Assembly: GCA_019794795.1 (NCBI GenBank)
Contig: JAIMFC010000011.1
Span: 1-46,861, forward strand
Length of the DNA: 46,861 nt
Direction of reading: 5' to 3'
DNA from: Streptococcus gallolyticus
GTDB taxonomy: Bacteria > Bacillota > Bacilli > Lactobacillales > Streptococcaceae
Below, one piece after another: positions 1-8,833 of the stretch (within the stretch, counting starts at the first letter, position 1; each line of letters starts with the position of its first letter). A model generated the notes under the pieces. It saw only the letters and a program-made list of their open reading frames with translations, did not search any database and was not told where the DNA came from. The position numbers and the translations under genes were made by a program.

Positions 1-44
1 CTCGCTTAGTGTTTACATTAAGGGAGATTTATTTTTAATGATAT

Positions 45-118
45 CGGGAAGTAGCTCAGCTTGGTAGAGTACTTGGTTTGGGACCAAGGGGTCGCAGGTT
101 CGAATCCTGTCTTCCCGA
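45..118 (+). tRNA. tRNA-Pro (TGG)
   Basis: The 7-bp acceptor stem CGGGAAG/CTTCCCG closes a normal cloverleaf with discriminator A118. The anticodon loop TTTGGGA places TGG at the centre. CCA is not encoded. It is the first of eight closely spaced tRNA genes that probably follow an rRNA operon to the left of the window. Confidence 0.96.
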
Positions 119-128
119 TTGTAAATAT

Positions 129-202
129 GGCGGTGTAGCTCAGCTGGCTAGAGCGTCCGGTTCATACCCGGGAGGTCGGGGGTTCGATCCCCTTCGCCGC
201 TA
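129..202 (+). tRNA. tRNA-Met (CAT), elongator
   Basis: Acceptor GGCGGTG pairs with CGCCGCT through G-T pairs at the ends. The anticodon loop TTCATAC gives CAT. The body closely resembles the Bacillus elongator tRNA-Met as I recall it, and it lacks the initiator features (C1-A72 mismatch, GGG/CCC anticodon stem). It is one of three CAT tRNAs in the cluster. Confidence 0.93.
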
Positions 203-220
203 TTTTTTATGGATTACTTT

Positions 221-294
221 GGACCTTTAGCTCAACTGGTTAGAGCTCTCGGCTCATAACCGAGCGGTCGTAGGTTCGAGTCCTACAAGGTCCA
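221..294 (+). tRNA. tRNA-Ile2 (CAT, probably lysidine-modified)
   Basis: Acceptor GGACCTT/AAGGTCC, anticodon loop CTCATAA with CAT. Automatic tools usually call this Met, but the body matches the Bacillus tRNA-Ile whose C34 is converted to lysidine by TilS to read AUA. The C4-G69 and C5-G68 acceptor pairs fit TilS recognition. The Ile2 identity is inferred from remembered family sequences. Confidence 0.8.
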
Positions 295-311
295 TAAAAT
301 GGTTTATATTT

Positions 312-401
312 GGAGGATTACCCAAGTCCGGCTGAAGGGAACGGTCTTGAAAACCGTCAGGCGTGTAAAAGCGTGCGTGGGTTCGAATCCCACATCCTCC
401 T
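312..401 (+). tRNA. tRNA-Ser (TGA)
   Basis: A 90-nt class II tRNA with a long variable arm. Acceptor GGAGGAT/ATCCTCC; anticodon loop CTTGAAA gives TGA. The discriminator position is T401 rather than the usual G. Confidence 0.95.
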
Positions 402-431
402 TAGTTGGTAATGCAGCTAGATTTAGAACAT

Positions 432-505
<74 letters not shown>

Positions 506-509
506 TTTT

Positions 510-582
510 GGCTCGGTAGCTCAGTTGGTAGAGCAATGGATTGAAGCTCCATGTGTCGGCGGTTCGATTCCGTCTCGCGCCA
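510..582 (+). tRNA. tRNA-Phe (GAA)
   Basis: Anticodon loop TTGAAGC gives GAA. The acceptor strands GGCTCGG and TCGCGCC form six of seven pairs, leaving a T-C opposition at position 4-69 and a G-T at 7-66. The rest of the cloverleaf is normal, so it is probably functional. Confidence 0.93.
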
Positions 583-610
583 TTAGGTCATAAAACCAAG
601 TTTTTTACTT

Positions 611-684
<74 letters not shown>

Positions 685-699
685 TACATATTGCATAAT

Positions 700-787
700 G
701 GAGAATTACTCAAGAGGCTGAAGAGGACGGTTTGCTAAATCGTTAGGTCGGGTAACTGGCGCAAGGGTTCGAATCCCTTATTCTCCG
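700..787 (+). tRNA. tRNA-Ser (GCT)
   Basis: An 88-nt class II tRNA; acceptor GGAGAAT/ATTCTCC with discriminator G787; anticodon loop TTGCTAA gives GCT. It is the last tRNA of the cluster and is followed by a terminator. Confidence 0.95.
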
Positions 788-795
788 TAGTTTGT

Positions 796-823
796 GAGAG
801 TATCTAGCGATATTCTCTTTTTT
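796..823 (+). terminator. Terminator of the tRNA cluster
   Basis: Stem GAGAGTATC (796-804) pairs with GATATTCTC (809-817) around loop TAGC with one G-T pair, followed by a T run at 818-823. It separates the tRNA cluster from mreC. Confidence 0.85.
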
Positions 824-852
824 GTACTTATTTTGTTAATAGGGGTAGTATT

Positions 853-1692
853 ATGAATCGTTATAAAAAGTCTAGATTGTTTATTCTTGTCTCTATAGTT
901 AGTGTTCTATCATTTTCTTTACTTTTTTTAACGACCAAGAGTAATATGGAAATTCCACTGGTATCGTCAAGTGCAAGAAATATTGTTTCGGTTGCTAATG
1001 ACATGTTGTCTGCGCCTGTCCGTTTTCTATCGGAACGTAAGGTATTTTTTCAAGATTTAATTGATGCATATAGTGAAAATCAGGAGTTGAAGAAGACTTT
1101 GTCAACTCTGAAAAATGAAGCTGCTGAAAATGAGACCTTGAAAAAAGAGAACGAGGGCCTAAAGGCTAGTTTGAATTTAGCTTCTGCTTCGGATGGTCAA
1201 GAAATGATAGGGGCTCTTGTTTCAGTACGTACTCCTGTAAGTTGGTTGAATAAAATGATTGTTAACAAGGGGAGTAATCAAGGTGTAAAATCGAATATGT
1301 TGGTGGTGGCTAACGGTGGAATTGTTGGTCTTGTAACAGATGTTGGAGAATCATCTTCGTCTGTACAGTTGTTTACAAGTTCGGCAGATTTTACGAAAGT
1401 TGCGGTGCGCATTTCGGTTGAAAATGAGTCGATTTATGGTATTTTGAGTGGCTATGATATTGAAAATAAGGCCTTTATTATCTCACAATTAAATTCTTCT
1501 GCGGATATTGCTGTTGGAAGTCAAGTGGTAACGAGTGATTTAGCGGGTGATATGGCTTCGAATTTGTTAGTTGGCCAGGTGAAATCTGTAAAAACCAGTA
1601 GCAATAATTTGAGTCGTGAACTATATGTTACTCCAGTAGCTGATTTTTCTGCTATTTATTCCGTTATGCTTGTAGGTGGCAGCAATGAATAA
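853..1692 (+). CDS. mreC: Cell shape-determining protein MreC
   Basis: MreC is a bitopic membrane protein that organises peripheral (side-wall) peptidoglycan synthesis. The 279-residue product has a short basic N-terminus, one membrane segment at about residues 9-27, a coiled coil at about 60-112 rich in E/K/L, then the two beta-barrel-like MreC lobes to the C-terminus. An AGGGG ribosome site precedes ATG 853. It overlaps the mreD frame at its stop, so the two are translated together. No mreB is present, as usual in ovococci, where MreCD act without an MreB filament. Confidence 0.94.
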   Translation: MNRYKKSRLFILVSIVSVLSFSLLFLTTKSNMEIPLVSSSARNIVSVANDMLSAPVRFLSERKVFFQDLIDAYSENQELKKTLSTLKNEAAENETLKKENEGLKASLNLASASDGQEMIGALVSVRTPVSWLNKMIVNKGSNQGVKSNMLVVANGGIVGLVTDVGESSSSVQLFTSSADFTKVAVRISVENESIYGILSGYDIENKAFIISQLNSSADIAVGSQVVTSDLAGDMASNLLVGQVKSVKTSSNNLSRELYVTPVADFSAIYSVMLVGGSNE

Positions 1693-2200
1693 GAAGTATT
1701 TGTTTTACTTAAGTCCAGTCTTTTTACTACTTTCGTTTTTGATTGATGGGCAAGTTTCAACATTAGTAACAAATTGGCTTCCTGGTGCAATGACGGTTTC
1801 TTGTCATATAATTTTTATTCTATCTATCTTTTATAGTATTGATATGCCTTTAAGATGGCAATTAATCTTGTTTACTTTATTAGGTGCTTTATATGATCTC
1901 TACTATTTGAATATTTTAGGGATTGGTTTGACAATAATGCCACTGATGGTATATTTGATTTATTATTTTTACCAACAGTTAAAATTTAATTCTCTTTCAA
2001 ATATAACCATTTTGTTAGTTGTTCTTTTTGGATTTGAATTTGGTAGTTTTTTACTGGGACGTCTCTTTCAGTTGACTAATTTGTCCATGTATATGTTTGT
2101 TTTTTATAATTTAGCTCCGACTTTGCTGTTTAATTGTTTGATTTTAGTGGTTGTTCAGCCATTTTTCAAAAAAATTTTTAGAATAACAAACAAGACATAG
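1685..2200 (+). CDS. mreD: Cell shape-determining protein MreD
   Basis: Polytopic partner of MreC, 171 residues, almost entirely hydrophobic with about five membrane segments and very few charged residues, the usual length for MreD. ATG 1685 overlaps the mreC stop (1690-1692) and is preceded by AGGTGG at 1674-1679 with good spacing. A GTG at 1676 in the same frame would add three residues but would lie on the ribosome site, so ATG 1685 is preferred. A terminator follows directly. Confidence 0.92.
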   Translation: MNKKYLFYLSPVFLLLSFLIDGQVSTLVTNWLPGAMTVSCHIIFILSIFYSIDMPLRWQLILFTLLGALYDLYYLNILGIGLTIMPLMVYLIYYFYQQLKFNSLSNITILLVVLFGFEFGSFLLGRLFQLTNLSMYMFVFYNLAPTLLFNCLILVVVQPFFKKIFRITNKT

Positions 2201-2203
2201 AAA

Positions 2204-2220
2204 TGTAACAAACGCGTAAC
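2204..2220 (+). promoter_or_regulatory. Candidate VicR/WalR direct repeat before pcsB
   Basis: TGTAAC at 2204-2209 and CGTAAC at 2215-2220 are separated by five bases. This matches the WalR/VicR consensus TGTWAH-N5-TGTWAH with one mismatch, in the first base of the second half. pcsB is a classic VicRK target in streptococci. The site lies 30 bases upstream of the -10 and runs into the left arm of the mreD terminator. Confidence 0.65.
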
Positions 2221-2239
2221 ATATCAACGCGTTTTTTTT
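2210..2239 (+). terminator. Terminator after mreD
   Basis: AAACGCG (2210-2216) pairs with CGCGTTT (2228-2234) over an 11-base loop, followed by a run of T. The left arm coincides with part of the candidate VicR site. Confidence 0.8.
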
Positions 2240-2249
2240 GTTATTATGG

Positions 2250-2255
2250 TATAGT
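2250..2255 (+). promoter_or_regulatory. pcsB -10 element
   Basis: TATAGT lies 29 bases before the pcsB ATG. No good -35 hexamer is present at the expected distance, which fits a promoter needing an activator such as VicR. Confidence 0.55.
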
Positions 2256-2284
2256 CATAAAGATTAGAGGAGAGTTTTTGATTT

Positions 2285-3475
2285 ATGAAGAAAAAAATCT
2301 TAGCTGCGGCTTTACTTAGTATCGTAGTATTGTCAAATGTTAGTAATTTCGCAGTAGTAAGTGCGGATGATGTAGACAGTAAAATTGCTGCACAAGATAG
2401 CAAAATTAGCTCAATCGAGTCACAACAGGCTTCTGCTCAAGCACAAGTAGATTCTTTGCAAGCAAAGGTTGATTCTATTGTAGCGGAACAAGCTAGTTTG
2501 AAAGCAGAAAATGAAAAATTAACTGCTGAATCAGAAGCTTTGAGTAAAGAAATTAAAAAATTGGCTGGTGATATTGTTTCACGTTCAGCCGCTCTAGAAG
2601 AGCAAGCACGTAGTGCACAAACAGATGCTTCTGCAACAAGCTATATCAATACTATTTTAGATTCAAAGAATATTGCTGATGCTGTGTCTCGCGTAAACGC
2701 AATGCGTGAAATTGTTTCAGCTAATAATAAAATGTTGCAACAACAAAAGGCAGATAAAGAAGCAATTGCTAAGAAGCAAGAGGCAAACCAAGTTGCTATC
2801 AATACTGTTGAAGCAAACTGGAAAAAATTGGATGACTCAGCTCAAGAATTAAAAACGCAACAAGCAAACTTGAAAGCTGCTCAATTGAGTTTGGCTGCTG
2901 AAAAAGCAACTGCTCAAGATGAGAAAAATTCCCTCCTTGCACAAAAAGCAGAAGCTGAAGCAGCTGCGAAGGCGGCAGCAGAAGCACAGGCTGCTTACTT
3001 GGCACAACAGGCTGAAGTAGCCGCTAGACAACAATCAACTGTAGCAGTACCAGCAGCGGCACCTAGTCAAGCAGTTGCAACAGAAGTTTCAACTGTAGCA
3101 GCACCAGCAGCGGCACCTACACCTGCACCAGCTCCTATTAGCTACTCAAATGGTGGTGTCAATACGTATCCAGTAGGTCAATGTACTTGGGGTGTTAAAG
3201 AACAACTTGGTTGGGTTGGTAATAACTGGGGTAATGCTAACCAATGGCTCTATTCTGCAGCTGCAGCGGGTCATTCTACAGGTTCTACTCCTCGTGTAGG
3301 CGCTATTGCTGTTTGGACGGCTGGTACATATGGTCACGTAGCAGTGGTTGTTGCTGTAAATGGTTCACAAATTCAAGTTCAAGAATCAAATTATGCAGGT
3401 AACATGTACGTTGGTAATTTCCGTGGTTGGTTTAACCCAGCAGCTGATGGCGTAGCAGGTTACATTTATCAATAA
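2285..3475 (+). CDS. pcsB: PcsB, secreted CHAP peptidoglycan hydrolase of division
   Basis: PcsB splits septal peptidoglycan in streptococci under control of FtsEX. The 396-residue product has a signal peptide with likely cleavage after residue 27 (VSA/DD), a long coiled coil at about 31-240 very rich in A, K, E and Q, an Ala/Pro linker with repeated TVA.PAAAP units at about 240-290, and a C-terminal CHAP domain from 293. Catalytic Cys300 (QCTWG) and His351 (YGHVA) are present. The gene stands alone between two terminators and carries a candidate VicR box. Its CHAP domain is about two-thirds identical to that of the LytF-like protein at 18197-19837. Confidence 0.95.
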   Translation: MKKKILAAALLSIVVLSNVSNFAVVSADDVDSKIAAQDSKISSIESQQASAQAQVDSLQAKVDSIVAEQASLKAENEKLTAESEALSKEIKKLAGDIVSRSAALEEQARSAQTDASATSYINTILDSKNIADAVSRVNAMREIVSANNKMLQQQKADKEAIAKKQEANQVAINTVEANWKKLDDSAQELKTQQANLKAAQLSLAAEKATAQDEKNSLLAQKAEAEAAAKAAAEAQAAYLAQQAEVAARQQSTVAVPAAAPSQAVATEVSTVAAPAAAPTPAPAPISYSNGGVNTYPVGQCTWGVKEQLGWVGNNWGNANQWLYSAAAAGHSTGSTPRVGAIAVWTAGTYGHVAVVVAVNGSQIQVQESNYAGNMYVGNFRGWFNPAADGVAGYIYQ

Positions 3476-3482
3476 TATTTCT

Positions 3483-3510
3483 AAAAGGCTGAGGGAATCC
3501 CAGTCTTTTT
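3483..3510 (+). terminator. Terminator after pcsB
   Basis: A hairpin with AAAAGGCTG pairing to CAGTCTTTT, with a bulged A, lies just past the pcsB stop. Its right arm ends in a T run. Confidence 0.75.
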
Positions 3511-3580
3511 ATTGTTAAGGAATAGATCCAGTAAATATAATTTGTACCTACTCTTTTCAAAAAAATGCTCAGAATTTTGT

Positions 3581-3609
3581 TTGAAAAATGTCCTAAAAAG
3601 CGTTAAAAT
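3581..3609 (+). promoter_or_regulatory. prs promoter
   Basis: TTGAAA (3581-3586) and TAAAAT (3604-3609) are 17 bases apart. The start codon is 30 bases downstream, after a strong AGGAGG ribosome site. Confidence 0.65.
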
Positions 3610-3638
3610 GGTAGAGTAGAAATAAATAGGAGGCAGTC

Positions 3639-4607
3639 ATGTCATTTTCTGACTTAAAACTCTTTGCCCTTTCGTCTAATCAGGAATTAGCTGCGAAAGT
3701 TGCAAGTAAAATTGGTCTTTCACTAGGAAAGTCCTCTGTTCGTCAATTTTCAGATGGTGAAATTCAAGTTAATATTGAGGAATCTATCCGTGGTGCTCAT
3801 GTGTACATCCTTCAATCAACTAGCTCACCGGTAAATGATAATCTCATGGAAATTTTGATTATGGTTGATGCTTTGAAACGGGCATCAGCTGAGTCAGTGA
3901 ATGTTGTTATCCCTTATTATGGTTATGCACGTCAAGACCGTAAAGCACGTGCACGTGAGCCAATTACGTCAAAATTGGTAGCAAATATGTTGGAAACTGC
4001 TGGTGTTGATCGTGTCTTAACAGTTGATCTACATGCGTCACAGATCCAAGGTTTCTTTGATATTCCTGTTGATCATTTGATGGGTGCTCCGCTGATTGCG
4101 GATTATTTTGAACGCCGCGGTATGGTGGGTGATGGTTATGTGGTCGTTTCACCTGACCATGGTGGTGTGACTCGTGCTCGTAAGTTAGCGCAATTCTTGA
4201 AAACACCGATTGCTATCATTGACAAACGTCGTAGTGTTGACAAAATGAATACTTCTGAAGTCATGAATATCATCGGAAATGTTGAAGGCAAGACTTGTAT
4301 CTTGATTGACGATATGATTGATACTGCTGGAACTATTTGCCATGCGGCAAATGCTCTTGCGGAAGCTGGTGCGGTGGAAGTATATGCTTCATGTACTCAT
4401 CCAGTTTTGTCTGGTCCAGCTATGGATAATATTACAAAATCAGCTATCAAGAAATTAGTGGTTCTAGATACAATTCAAATTCCAGAAGATCGTTTGATTG
4501 ATAAGATTGAGCAGATTTCAACAGCAGAATTGTTGGCAGAAGCGATTATCCGTATTCATGAAAAACGTCCATTGTCTCCGCTTTTTGAGACAGCTAAAGA
4601 TAAATAA
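3639..4607 (+). CDS. prs: Ribose-phosphate pyrophosphokinase (PRPP synthetase)
   Basis: Makes PRPP from ribose 5-phosphate and ATP; PRPP feeds purine, pyrimidine, NAD, His and Trp synthesis and is also the ligand of PurR. At 322 residues it has the usual class I length. The metal-binding [11 protein letters not shown] motif is at 130-140 and the PRPP-binding loop DDMIDTAGT at 224-232. It has its own promoter and terminator, so it is not cotranscribed with the pur genes despite lying near them. Confidence 0.96.
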   Translation: MSFSDLKLFALSSNQELAAKVASKIGLSLGKSSVRQFSDGEIQVNIEESIRGAHVYILQSTSSPVNDNLMEILIMVDALKRASAESVNVVIPYYGYARQDRKARAREPITSKLVANMLETAGVDRVLTVDLHASQIQGFFDIPVDHLMGAPLIADYFERRGMVGDGYVVVSPDHGGVTRARKLAQFLKTPIAIIDKRRSVDKMNTSEVMNIIGNVEGKTCILIDDMIDTAGTICHAANALAEAGAVEVYASCTHPVLSGPAMDNITKSAIKKLVVLDTIQIPEDRLIDKIEQISTAELLAEAIIRIHEKRPLSPLFETAKDK

Positions 4608-4611
4608 GGAG

Positions 4612-4639
4612 AACTGGGGAGCATTCCTCAGTTTTTTTG
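4612..4639 (+). terminator. Terminator after prs
   Basis: AACTGGGGA (4612-4620) pairs with TCCTCAGTT (4625-4633) over loop GCAT, with one G-T pair and seven T following. Confidence 0.85.
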
Positions 4640-4665
4640 ATTTCCTGACAAATCTTTCTTTAGGC

Positions 4666-4694
4666 TTGTTAATTGTCTGAAAATTTCGTATGAT
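4666..4694 (+). promoter_or_regulatory. araT-recO promoter
   Basis: TTGTTA (4666-4671) and TATGAT (4689-4694) are 17 bases apart. The -10 covers an in-frame ATG at 4690, which argues that araT translation begins further on, at 4723. Confidence 0.7.
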
Positions 4695-4722
4695 AGTAGG
4701 AAAGAAAGTGAGAGGTATTTCT

Positions 4723-5901
4723 ATGAATTTACAAGATCGTTTTAATAAAAATTTGAATCGGATTGAGGTATCGATGATTCGTCAGTTTGACCAGTCTATT
4801 TCAGATATTCCAGGTATTTTGAAATTGACTTTGGGAGAGCCAGATTTTACAACTCCTGATCATATTAAAGAAGCAGCTAAGGTTGCTATTGATGCAAATG
4901 AAAGCCATTATACTGGGATGTCAGGTCTGTTGGATTTACGTAAGGCAGCCACAGAGTTTGTATCGGAAAAATACAATCTTTCTTACCAGCCAGAAAATGA
5001 AATATTGGTAACAATTGGAGCAACAGAAGCCTTATCAGCTTCTTTAGTGGCTATTTTGGAGCCTGGAGATACGGTCTTGTTGCCAGCGCCAGCTTACCCA
5101 GGCTATGAACCAATTGTAAATATGGTAGGGGCAGACATTATTGAGATTGATACAACGGCAAATCAGTTTGTTTTGACGCCAGAAATGTTGGAAGAAGCTA
5201 TCCTTGAACAGGGGGATAAGCTTAAAGCTGTTATTCTGAATTACCCAGCTAATCCGACAGGAGTGACTTATTCTCGCGAGCAAATTGCTGCTTTTGCAGA
5301 AGTATTGAAGAAATATCCTATTTTTGTCTTGTCAGACGAGGTTTATGCAGAGTTAACCTATACTGGTCAGCCACACACGTCAATTGCAGAATTTCTCCCA
5401 GATCAGACTATTCTTATCCAAGGCTTGTCCAAGTCCCATGCTATGACCGGTTGGCGGATCGGGCTCATTATGGCTAAGGCAGAAATTGTTGCTCAACTCA
5501 TTAAGAGTCATCAGTACTTGGTAACAGCGGCTTCAACGGCTATGCAATTCGGTGCCTTGGAGGCTTTGAAAAATGGGAAAGACGACGCTGTATCTATGCG
5601 AGAGGAATACCAAGTTCGTCGTGATTATATCATTGAAAAGATGACAGAACTAGGCTTTAAGATGATCAAGCCAGATGGTGCTTTTTATATCTTTGCTAAA
5701 ATTCCTGCGGGTTATAATCAGGATTCCATGGCTTTCTTGCAGGAATTTGCTCGTAAAAAAGCTGTTGCTCTTATTCCTGGAGTGGCTTTTGGTCAATATG
5801 GTGAAGGTTATGTACGGATTTCTTATGCTGCTAGCATGGAGAAAATCCAAGAAGCGATGAAACGTTTGAAGGAATTTATGGAAGAAAATGGAGAGAATTG
5901 A
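4723..5901 (+). CDS. araT: Class I aminotransferase, aromatic amino acid type (AraT)
   Basis: A PLP-dependent fold-type I transaminase of 392 residues. PLP contacts are visible: NPTG at 177-180, Asp205 and Tyr207 in SDEVY, the Schiff-base Lys237 in [13 protein letters not shown], and Arg in WRIG. Its resemblance to streptococcal and lactococcal AraT suggests aromatic amino acids as substrates, but specificity cannot be read from sequence. ATG 4723 is chosen over ATG 4690 because 4690 lies inside the -10 hexamer; an AGAGG site is at 4711-4715. The 3' end overlaps recO by 14 bases. Confidence 0.9.
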   Translation: MNLQDRFNKNLNRIEVSMIRQFDQSISDIPGILKLTLGEPDFTTPDHIKEAAKVAIDANESHYTGMSGLLDLRKAATEFVSEKYNLSYQPENEILVTIGATEALSASLVAILEPGDTVLLPAPAYPGYEPIVNMVGADIIEIDTTANQFVLTPEMLEEAILEQGDKLKAVILNYPANPTGVTYSREQIAAFAEVLKKYPIFVLSDEVYAELTYTGQPHTSIAEFLPDQTILIQGLSKSHAMTGWRIGLIMAKAEIVAQLIKSHQYLVTAASTAMQFGALEALKNGKDDAVSMREEYQVRRDYIIEKMTELGFKMIKPDGAFYIFAKIPAGYNQDSMAFLQEFARKKAVALIPGVAFGQYGEGYVRISYAASMEKIQEAMKRLKEFMEENGEN

Positions 5902-6646
5902 GACTAGGGGCTTGGTCCTCTATAATCGAAATTTTCGAGAAGATGACAAACTGGTCAAAATTTTCACGGAGAAGGCTGGCAAACGGATGTTTTTCGTGAA
6001 ACATGCTTCTAAGTCTAAGTTAGTTGCGGGTATTCAACCCTTGACTTTGGCTGATTTTATGGTCAAAATAAATGATGATGGTCTCAGCTATATTGAAGAT
6101 TTTCATCAGGTTCAGCCTTTTAAGAAGATCAATGAGGATATTTTTCAGCTTAGCTATGCTTCTTATATCGTAGCCTTGGCGGATGCCTGTTTACAAGATA
6201 ATGTTCATGATCCAGCTCTCTTTCGTTTTTTAGAGAGGACACTGGAATTGATGGAAGACGGACTAGATTATGAGGTATTGACCAATATTTTTGAAATTCA
6301 GCTTTTAGGACGATTCGGTTTGTCCTTGAATTTTCATGAGTGTGTATTTTGTCATCGCGTGGGACAGCCTTTTGATTTTTCCTATGCTTATTCAGGTTTA
6401 CTTTGTCCTCAGCATTATCATGAGGATGAGAGACGGAGCCATTTGGATCCCAATGTTCCTTATCTGATTGATCAATTTCAAGCAATTTCGTTTGAAGATT
6501 TGAAGACAATTTCTCTTCAGCCAGAGATGAAGAAGAAATTGAGGCTTTTTATTGACCAATTGTATGAGGAATATGTAGGAATTCATCTTAAAAGTAAGAA
6601 ATTTATCGATGATTTGCAGTCTTGGGGACAGGTTATGAAGGATTAA
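5888..6646 (+). CDS. recO: DNA repair protein RecO
   Basis: RecO loads RecA onto SSB-coated single strands together with RecR in the RecFOR pathway. The 252-residue product begins with the RecO OB fold ([16 protein letters not shown]) and has a Cys-rich patch (C152, C155, C173, H176) that could hold zinc. The start overlaps the araT end and the gene lacks its own promoter, so it should be coexpressed with araT. Confidence 0.93.
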   Translation: MERIETRGLVLYNRNFREDDKLVKIFTEKAGKRMFFVKHASKSKLVAGIQPLTLADFMVKINDDGLSYIEDFHQVQPFKKINEDIFQLSYASYIVALADACLQDNVHDPALFRFLERTLELMEDGLDYEVLTNIFEIQLLGRFGLSLNFHECVFCHRVGQPFDFSYAYSGLLCPQHYHEDERRSHLDPNVPYLIDQFQAISFEDLKTISLQPEMKKKLRLFIDQLYEEYVGIHLKSKKFIDDLQSWGQVMKD

Positions 6647-6673
6647 AATACGGATAGGATACTTGTTCCATGG

Positions 6674-6679
6674 TATAAT
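6674..6679 (+). promoter_or_regulatory. plsX-acp promoter (extended -10)
   Basis: TGGTATAATG gives an extended -10 with TATAAT at 6674-6679. The -35 region is poor. The plsX ATG is 30 bases on. Confidence 0.65.
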
Positions 6680-6708
6680 GGGAAAAGAAATTCAGGAAAG
6701 AGGTAGAT

Positions 6709-7716
6709 ATGAAAAAAATTGCAGTAGATGCTATGGGCGGGGACAATGCCCCAAAGGCAATTGTTGAAGGAGTCAATCAAGCACTGGCAGCTTTTTCTGA
6801 TATTGAAGTTCAGCTTTATGGGGATGAAAGTAAGATTAAACCCTATTTAACAGCTACAGAGCGAGTGACGATTATTCATACTGATGAAAAAATTAACTCG
6901 GATGATGAGCCAGCAAAGGCTATTCGTCGCAAGAAAAATGCTTCGATGGTTTTGGCAGCTAAAGCAGTGAAGGACGGACAAGCAGATGCAGTTTTGTCAG
7001 CTGGAAATACAGGTGCTCTTTTAGCAGCAGGTATTTTTGTAGTTGGTCGCATCAAGGGAATTAGTCGTCCTGGTTTATTGTCAACTCTGCCTACAACAGA
7101 TGGTCGGGGTTTTGATATGCTTGATTTAGGCGCAAATGCGGAAAGTACAGCTGAGCATTTACATCAGTATGCTGTTTTGGGATCTTTCTATGCTGAGAAT
7201 GTTCGTGGAATTGCCAAGCCTCGTGTCGGACTATTGAACAATGGAACAGAAGAAACTAAGGGTGATCCGCTTCGTAAGGAAACTTTTACCCTTTTGTCGC
7301 AAGAACCGTCTATTCATTTCATTGGAAATGTGGAGGCACGTGACCTCATGTCTGGTGTAGCTGATGTAGTGGTGACAGATGGTTTCACGGGAAACGCTGT
7401 ACTCAAGTCTATTGAAGGGACTGCTATTGGGATTATGGGACAGCTTAAATCTGCCATTGAAGGTGGTGGTTGGAAAGCCAAAATAGGTTATCTTTTCCTT
7501 AAAGATAGTTTGCGGACCATGAAGAAGTCTCTTGATTATTCAGATGCAGGCGGTGCAGTACTTTTTGGGTTGAATGCGCCAGTAGTTAAAGCACATGGTT
7601 CCAGTGATGCTAAGGCGATTTTCTCAACTATTCGCCAAGTACGAATTATGCTAGAAACACAGGTTGTGGCAAAATCTGTTGAAAAATTTTCAGTAGTGGG
7701 GGAAGGCAATGAGTAG
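6709..7716 (+). CDS. plsX: Phosphate acyltransferase PlsX
   Basis: Converts acyl-ACP to acyl-phosphate, the donor for PlsY in phospholipid synthesis; a peripheral membrane enzyme. The 335-residue protein starts with the family-typical [19 protein letters not shown] and contains [11 protein letters not shown] and [11 protein letters not shown]. Its last eight bases overlap the start of the acyl carrier protein gene, so PlsX and its substrate carrier are translationally coupled. Confidence 0.96.
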   Translation: MKKIAVDAMGGDNAPKAIVEGVNQALAAFSDIEVQLYGDESKIKPYLTATERVTIIHTDEKINSDDEPAKAIRRKKNASMVLAAKAVKDGQADAVLSAGNTGALLAAGIFVVGRIKGISRPGLLSTLPTTDGRGFDMLDLGANAESTAEHLHQYAVLGSFYAENVRGIAKPRVGLLNNGTEETKGDPLRKETFTLLSQEPSIHFIGNVEARDLMSGVADVVVTDGFTGNAVLKSIEGTAIGIMGQLKSAIEGGGWKAKIGYLFLKDSLRTMKKSLDYSDAGGAVLFGLNAPVVKAHGSSDAKAIFSTIRQVRIMLETQVVAKSVEKFSVVGEGNE

Positions 7717-7942
7717 AGATGAGCTGTTTGAAAAAATGTTAGAGCTAATTGATACCGAAAAACGAGCTCAATTAGGTATTACCATGAATACAGAAATTGC
7801 TAGTTTTGCAGAGGATTCTGTAGAATTGATGGAACTGATTGTGACTGTTGAAGATGTCTTTCATGTGGAGATTCCAGATGAAGCCATCGAAAGTTTTGTA
7901 AGTTTATCAGATTTAGTAGATTATATTATTGAACAGAAATAA
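7709..7942 (+). CDS. acpP: Acyl carrier protein
   Basis: A 77-residue acidic four-helix carrier. The phosphopantetheine attachment serine is Ser37 in EDSVELMEL, where the more common DSLD is DSVE. ATG 7709 overlaps the end of plsX. Streptococci often have a second ACP in the fab cluster, so this copy may serve phospholipid synthesis with PlsX; that is inference from position. Confidence 0.94.
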   Translation: MSRDELFEKMLELIDTEKRAQLGITMNTEIASFAEDSVELMELIVTVEDVFHVEIPDEAIESFVSLSDLVDYIIEQK

Positions 7943-7971
7943 CGTCCGTGTTTTACGGACGTTATTTTTTT
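7938..7971 (+). terminator. Strong terminator after acp
   Basis: A perfect 12-bp stem (7938-7949 with 7955-7966) over loop GTTTT is followed by a T run. The left arm includes the acp stop codon. Confidence 0.95.
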
Positions 7972-7998
7972 ATATATCCAAAAAAGTCTGCTTTTTAT

Positions 7999-8026
7999 TT
8001 GTTTTTAAGAACTTGTGTGCTATAAT
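7999..8026 (+). promoter_or_regulatory. purC promoter
   Basis: TTGTTT (7999-8004), 16 bases, then an extended -10 TGC-TATAAT (8021-8026). I see no good PurBox upstream, in contrast to purD. Confidence 0.7.
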
Positions 8027-8058
8027 CAAATTAAATAAGGGTGAAAGGCGAACAAAAA

Positions 8059-8766
8059 ATGAAAAAAGAACTGATTTATTCAGGTAAAGCTAAAGATATT
8101 TACAGTACAGAAGATGAGCATTTGATTATTTCGGTCTATAAAGATCAAGCAACTATGCTGAATGGATCCTGCAAAGAGACGATTGACGGGAAAGCAGTGT
8201 TGAATAATCAGATTTCATCTTTTATTTTCCAAAAATTGAATGCTGCAGGCGTGGCAACGCATTTTGTGGAGATGTTATCAGAAACCGAACAATTGAATCA
8301 AAAGGTTGAGATTATTCCTTTGGAAGTCGTTCTTCGTAATGTGACGGCTGGTTCCTTCTCAAAACGTTTTGGTGTTGAGGAAGGGATTGAACTGGCTAGC
8401 CCAATCGTGGAATTCTACTATAAGAAAGATGAGTTGGATGATCCCTTTATCAATGATGAACATGTCAAGTTCTTGGACATTGCTACTGATGAAGAAATTG
8501 CCTACATCAAGGAAGAAACTCGTCGTATCAATGAGCTTTTGAAAGAATGGTTTGATCAGATTGGTCTTCGTTTGATTGACTTTAAATTGGAATTTGGTAA
8601 GGATGTCAATGGCAAGATTATCTTGGCTGATGAATTTTCACCAGATAATTGCCGTCTGTGGGATGCTGAAGGTAATCACATGGATAAGGATGTTTTTCGT
8701 CGTGACCTTGGTAGTTTGACGGCTGTTTACAAGGTTGTACTTGAAAAATTACAGGGATTGAAATAG
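8059..8766 (+). CDS. purC: SAICAR synthetase PurC
   Basis: Ligates aspartate to CAIR with ATP. The 235-residue product starts [14 protein letters not shown], the ATP-binding beginning of the family, and contains LRNVTAGSF and the [12 protein letters not shown] signature. ATG 8059 is preceded by AAAGG; an in-frame GTG at 8041 would add six residues not typical of the family. It is the first gene of the purine cluster. Confidence 0.95.
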   Translation: MKKELIYSGKAKDIYSTEDEHLIISVYKDQATMLNGSCKETIDGKAVLNNQISSFIFQKLNAAGVATHFVEMLSETEQLNQKVEIIPLEVVLRNVTAGSFSKRFGVEEGIELASPIVEFYYKKDELDDPFINDEHVKFLDIATDEEIAYIKEETRRINELLKEWFDQIGLRLIDFKLEFGKDVNGKIILADEFSPDNCRLWDAEGNHMDKDVFRRDLGSLTAVYKVVLEKLQGLK

Positions 8767-8833
8767 GACAAGGATAATAGTAAAAACTGTCTGCACAATC
8801 TAAGAAAATATCAAAAAAGAATTAGGATTAATC

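Noticed and set aside
4690..4722. Upstream in-frame ATG for araT.
   Set aside because: It falls inside the predicted -10 hexamer, so it would not be transcribed.
6150..6509. A 119-codon open frame antisense to recO, and several similar antisense frames over prs, purL and ribosomal genes.
   Set aside because: They lack ribosome sites and recognisable protein features and are shadows of well-supported + strand genes.
8045..8056. GGCGAAC stretch before purC as a PurBox.
   Set aside because: It lacks the CCGAAC core, lies between the -10 and the start codon, and matches too few positions. A similar GCGAAC near 19969 was also set aside.
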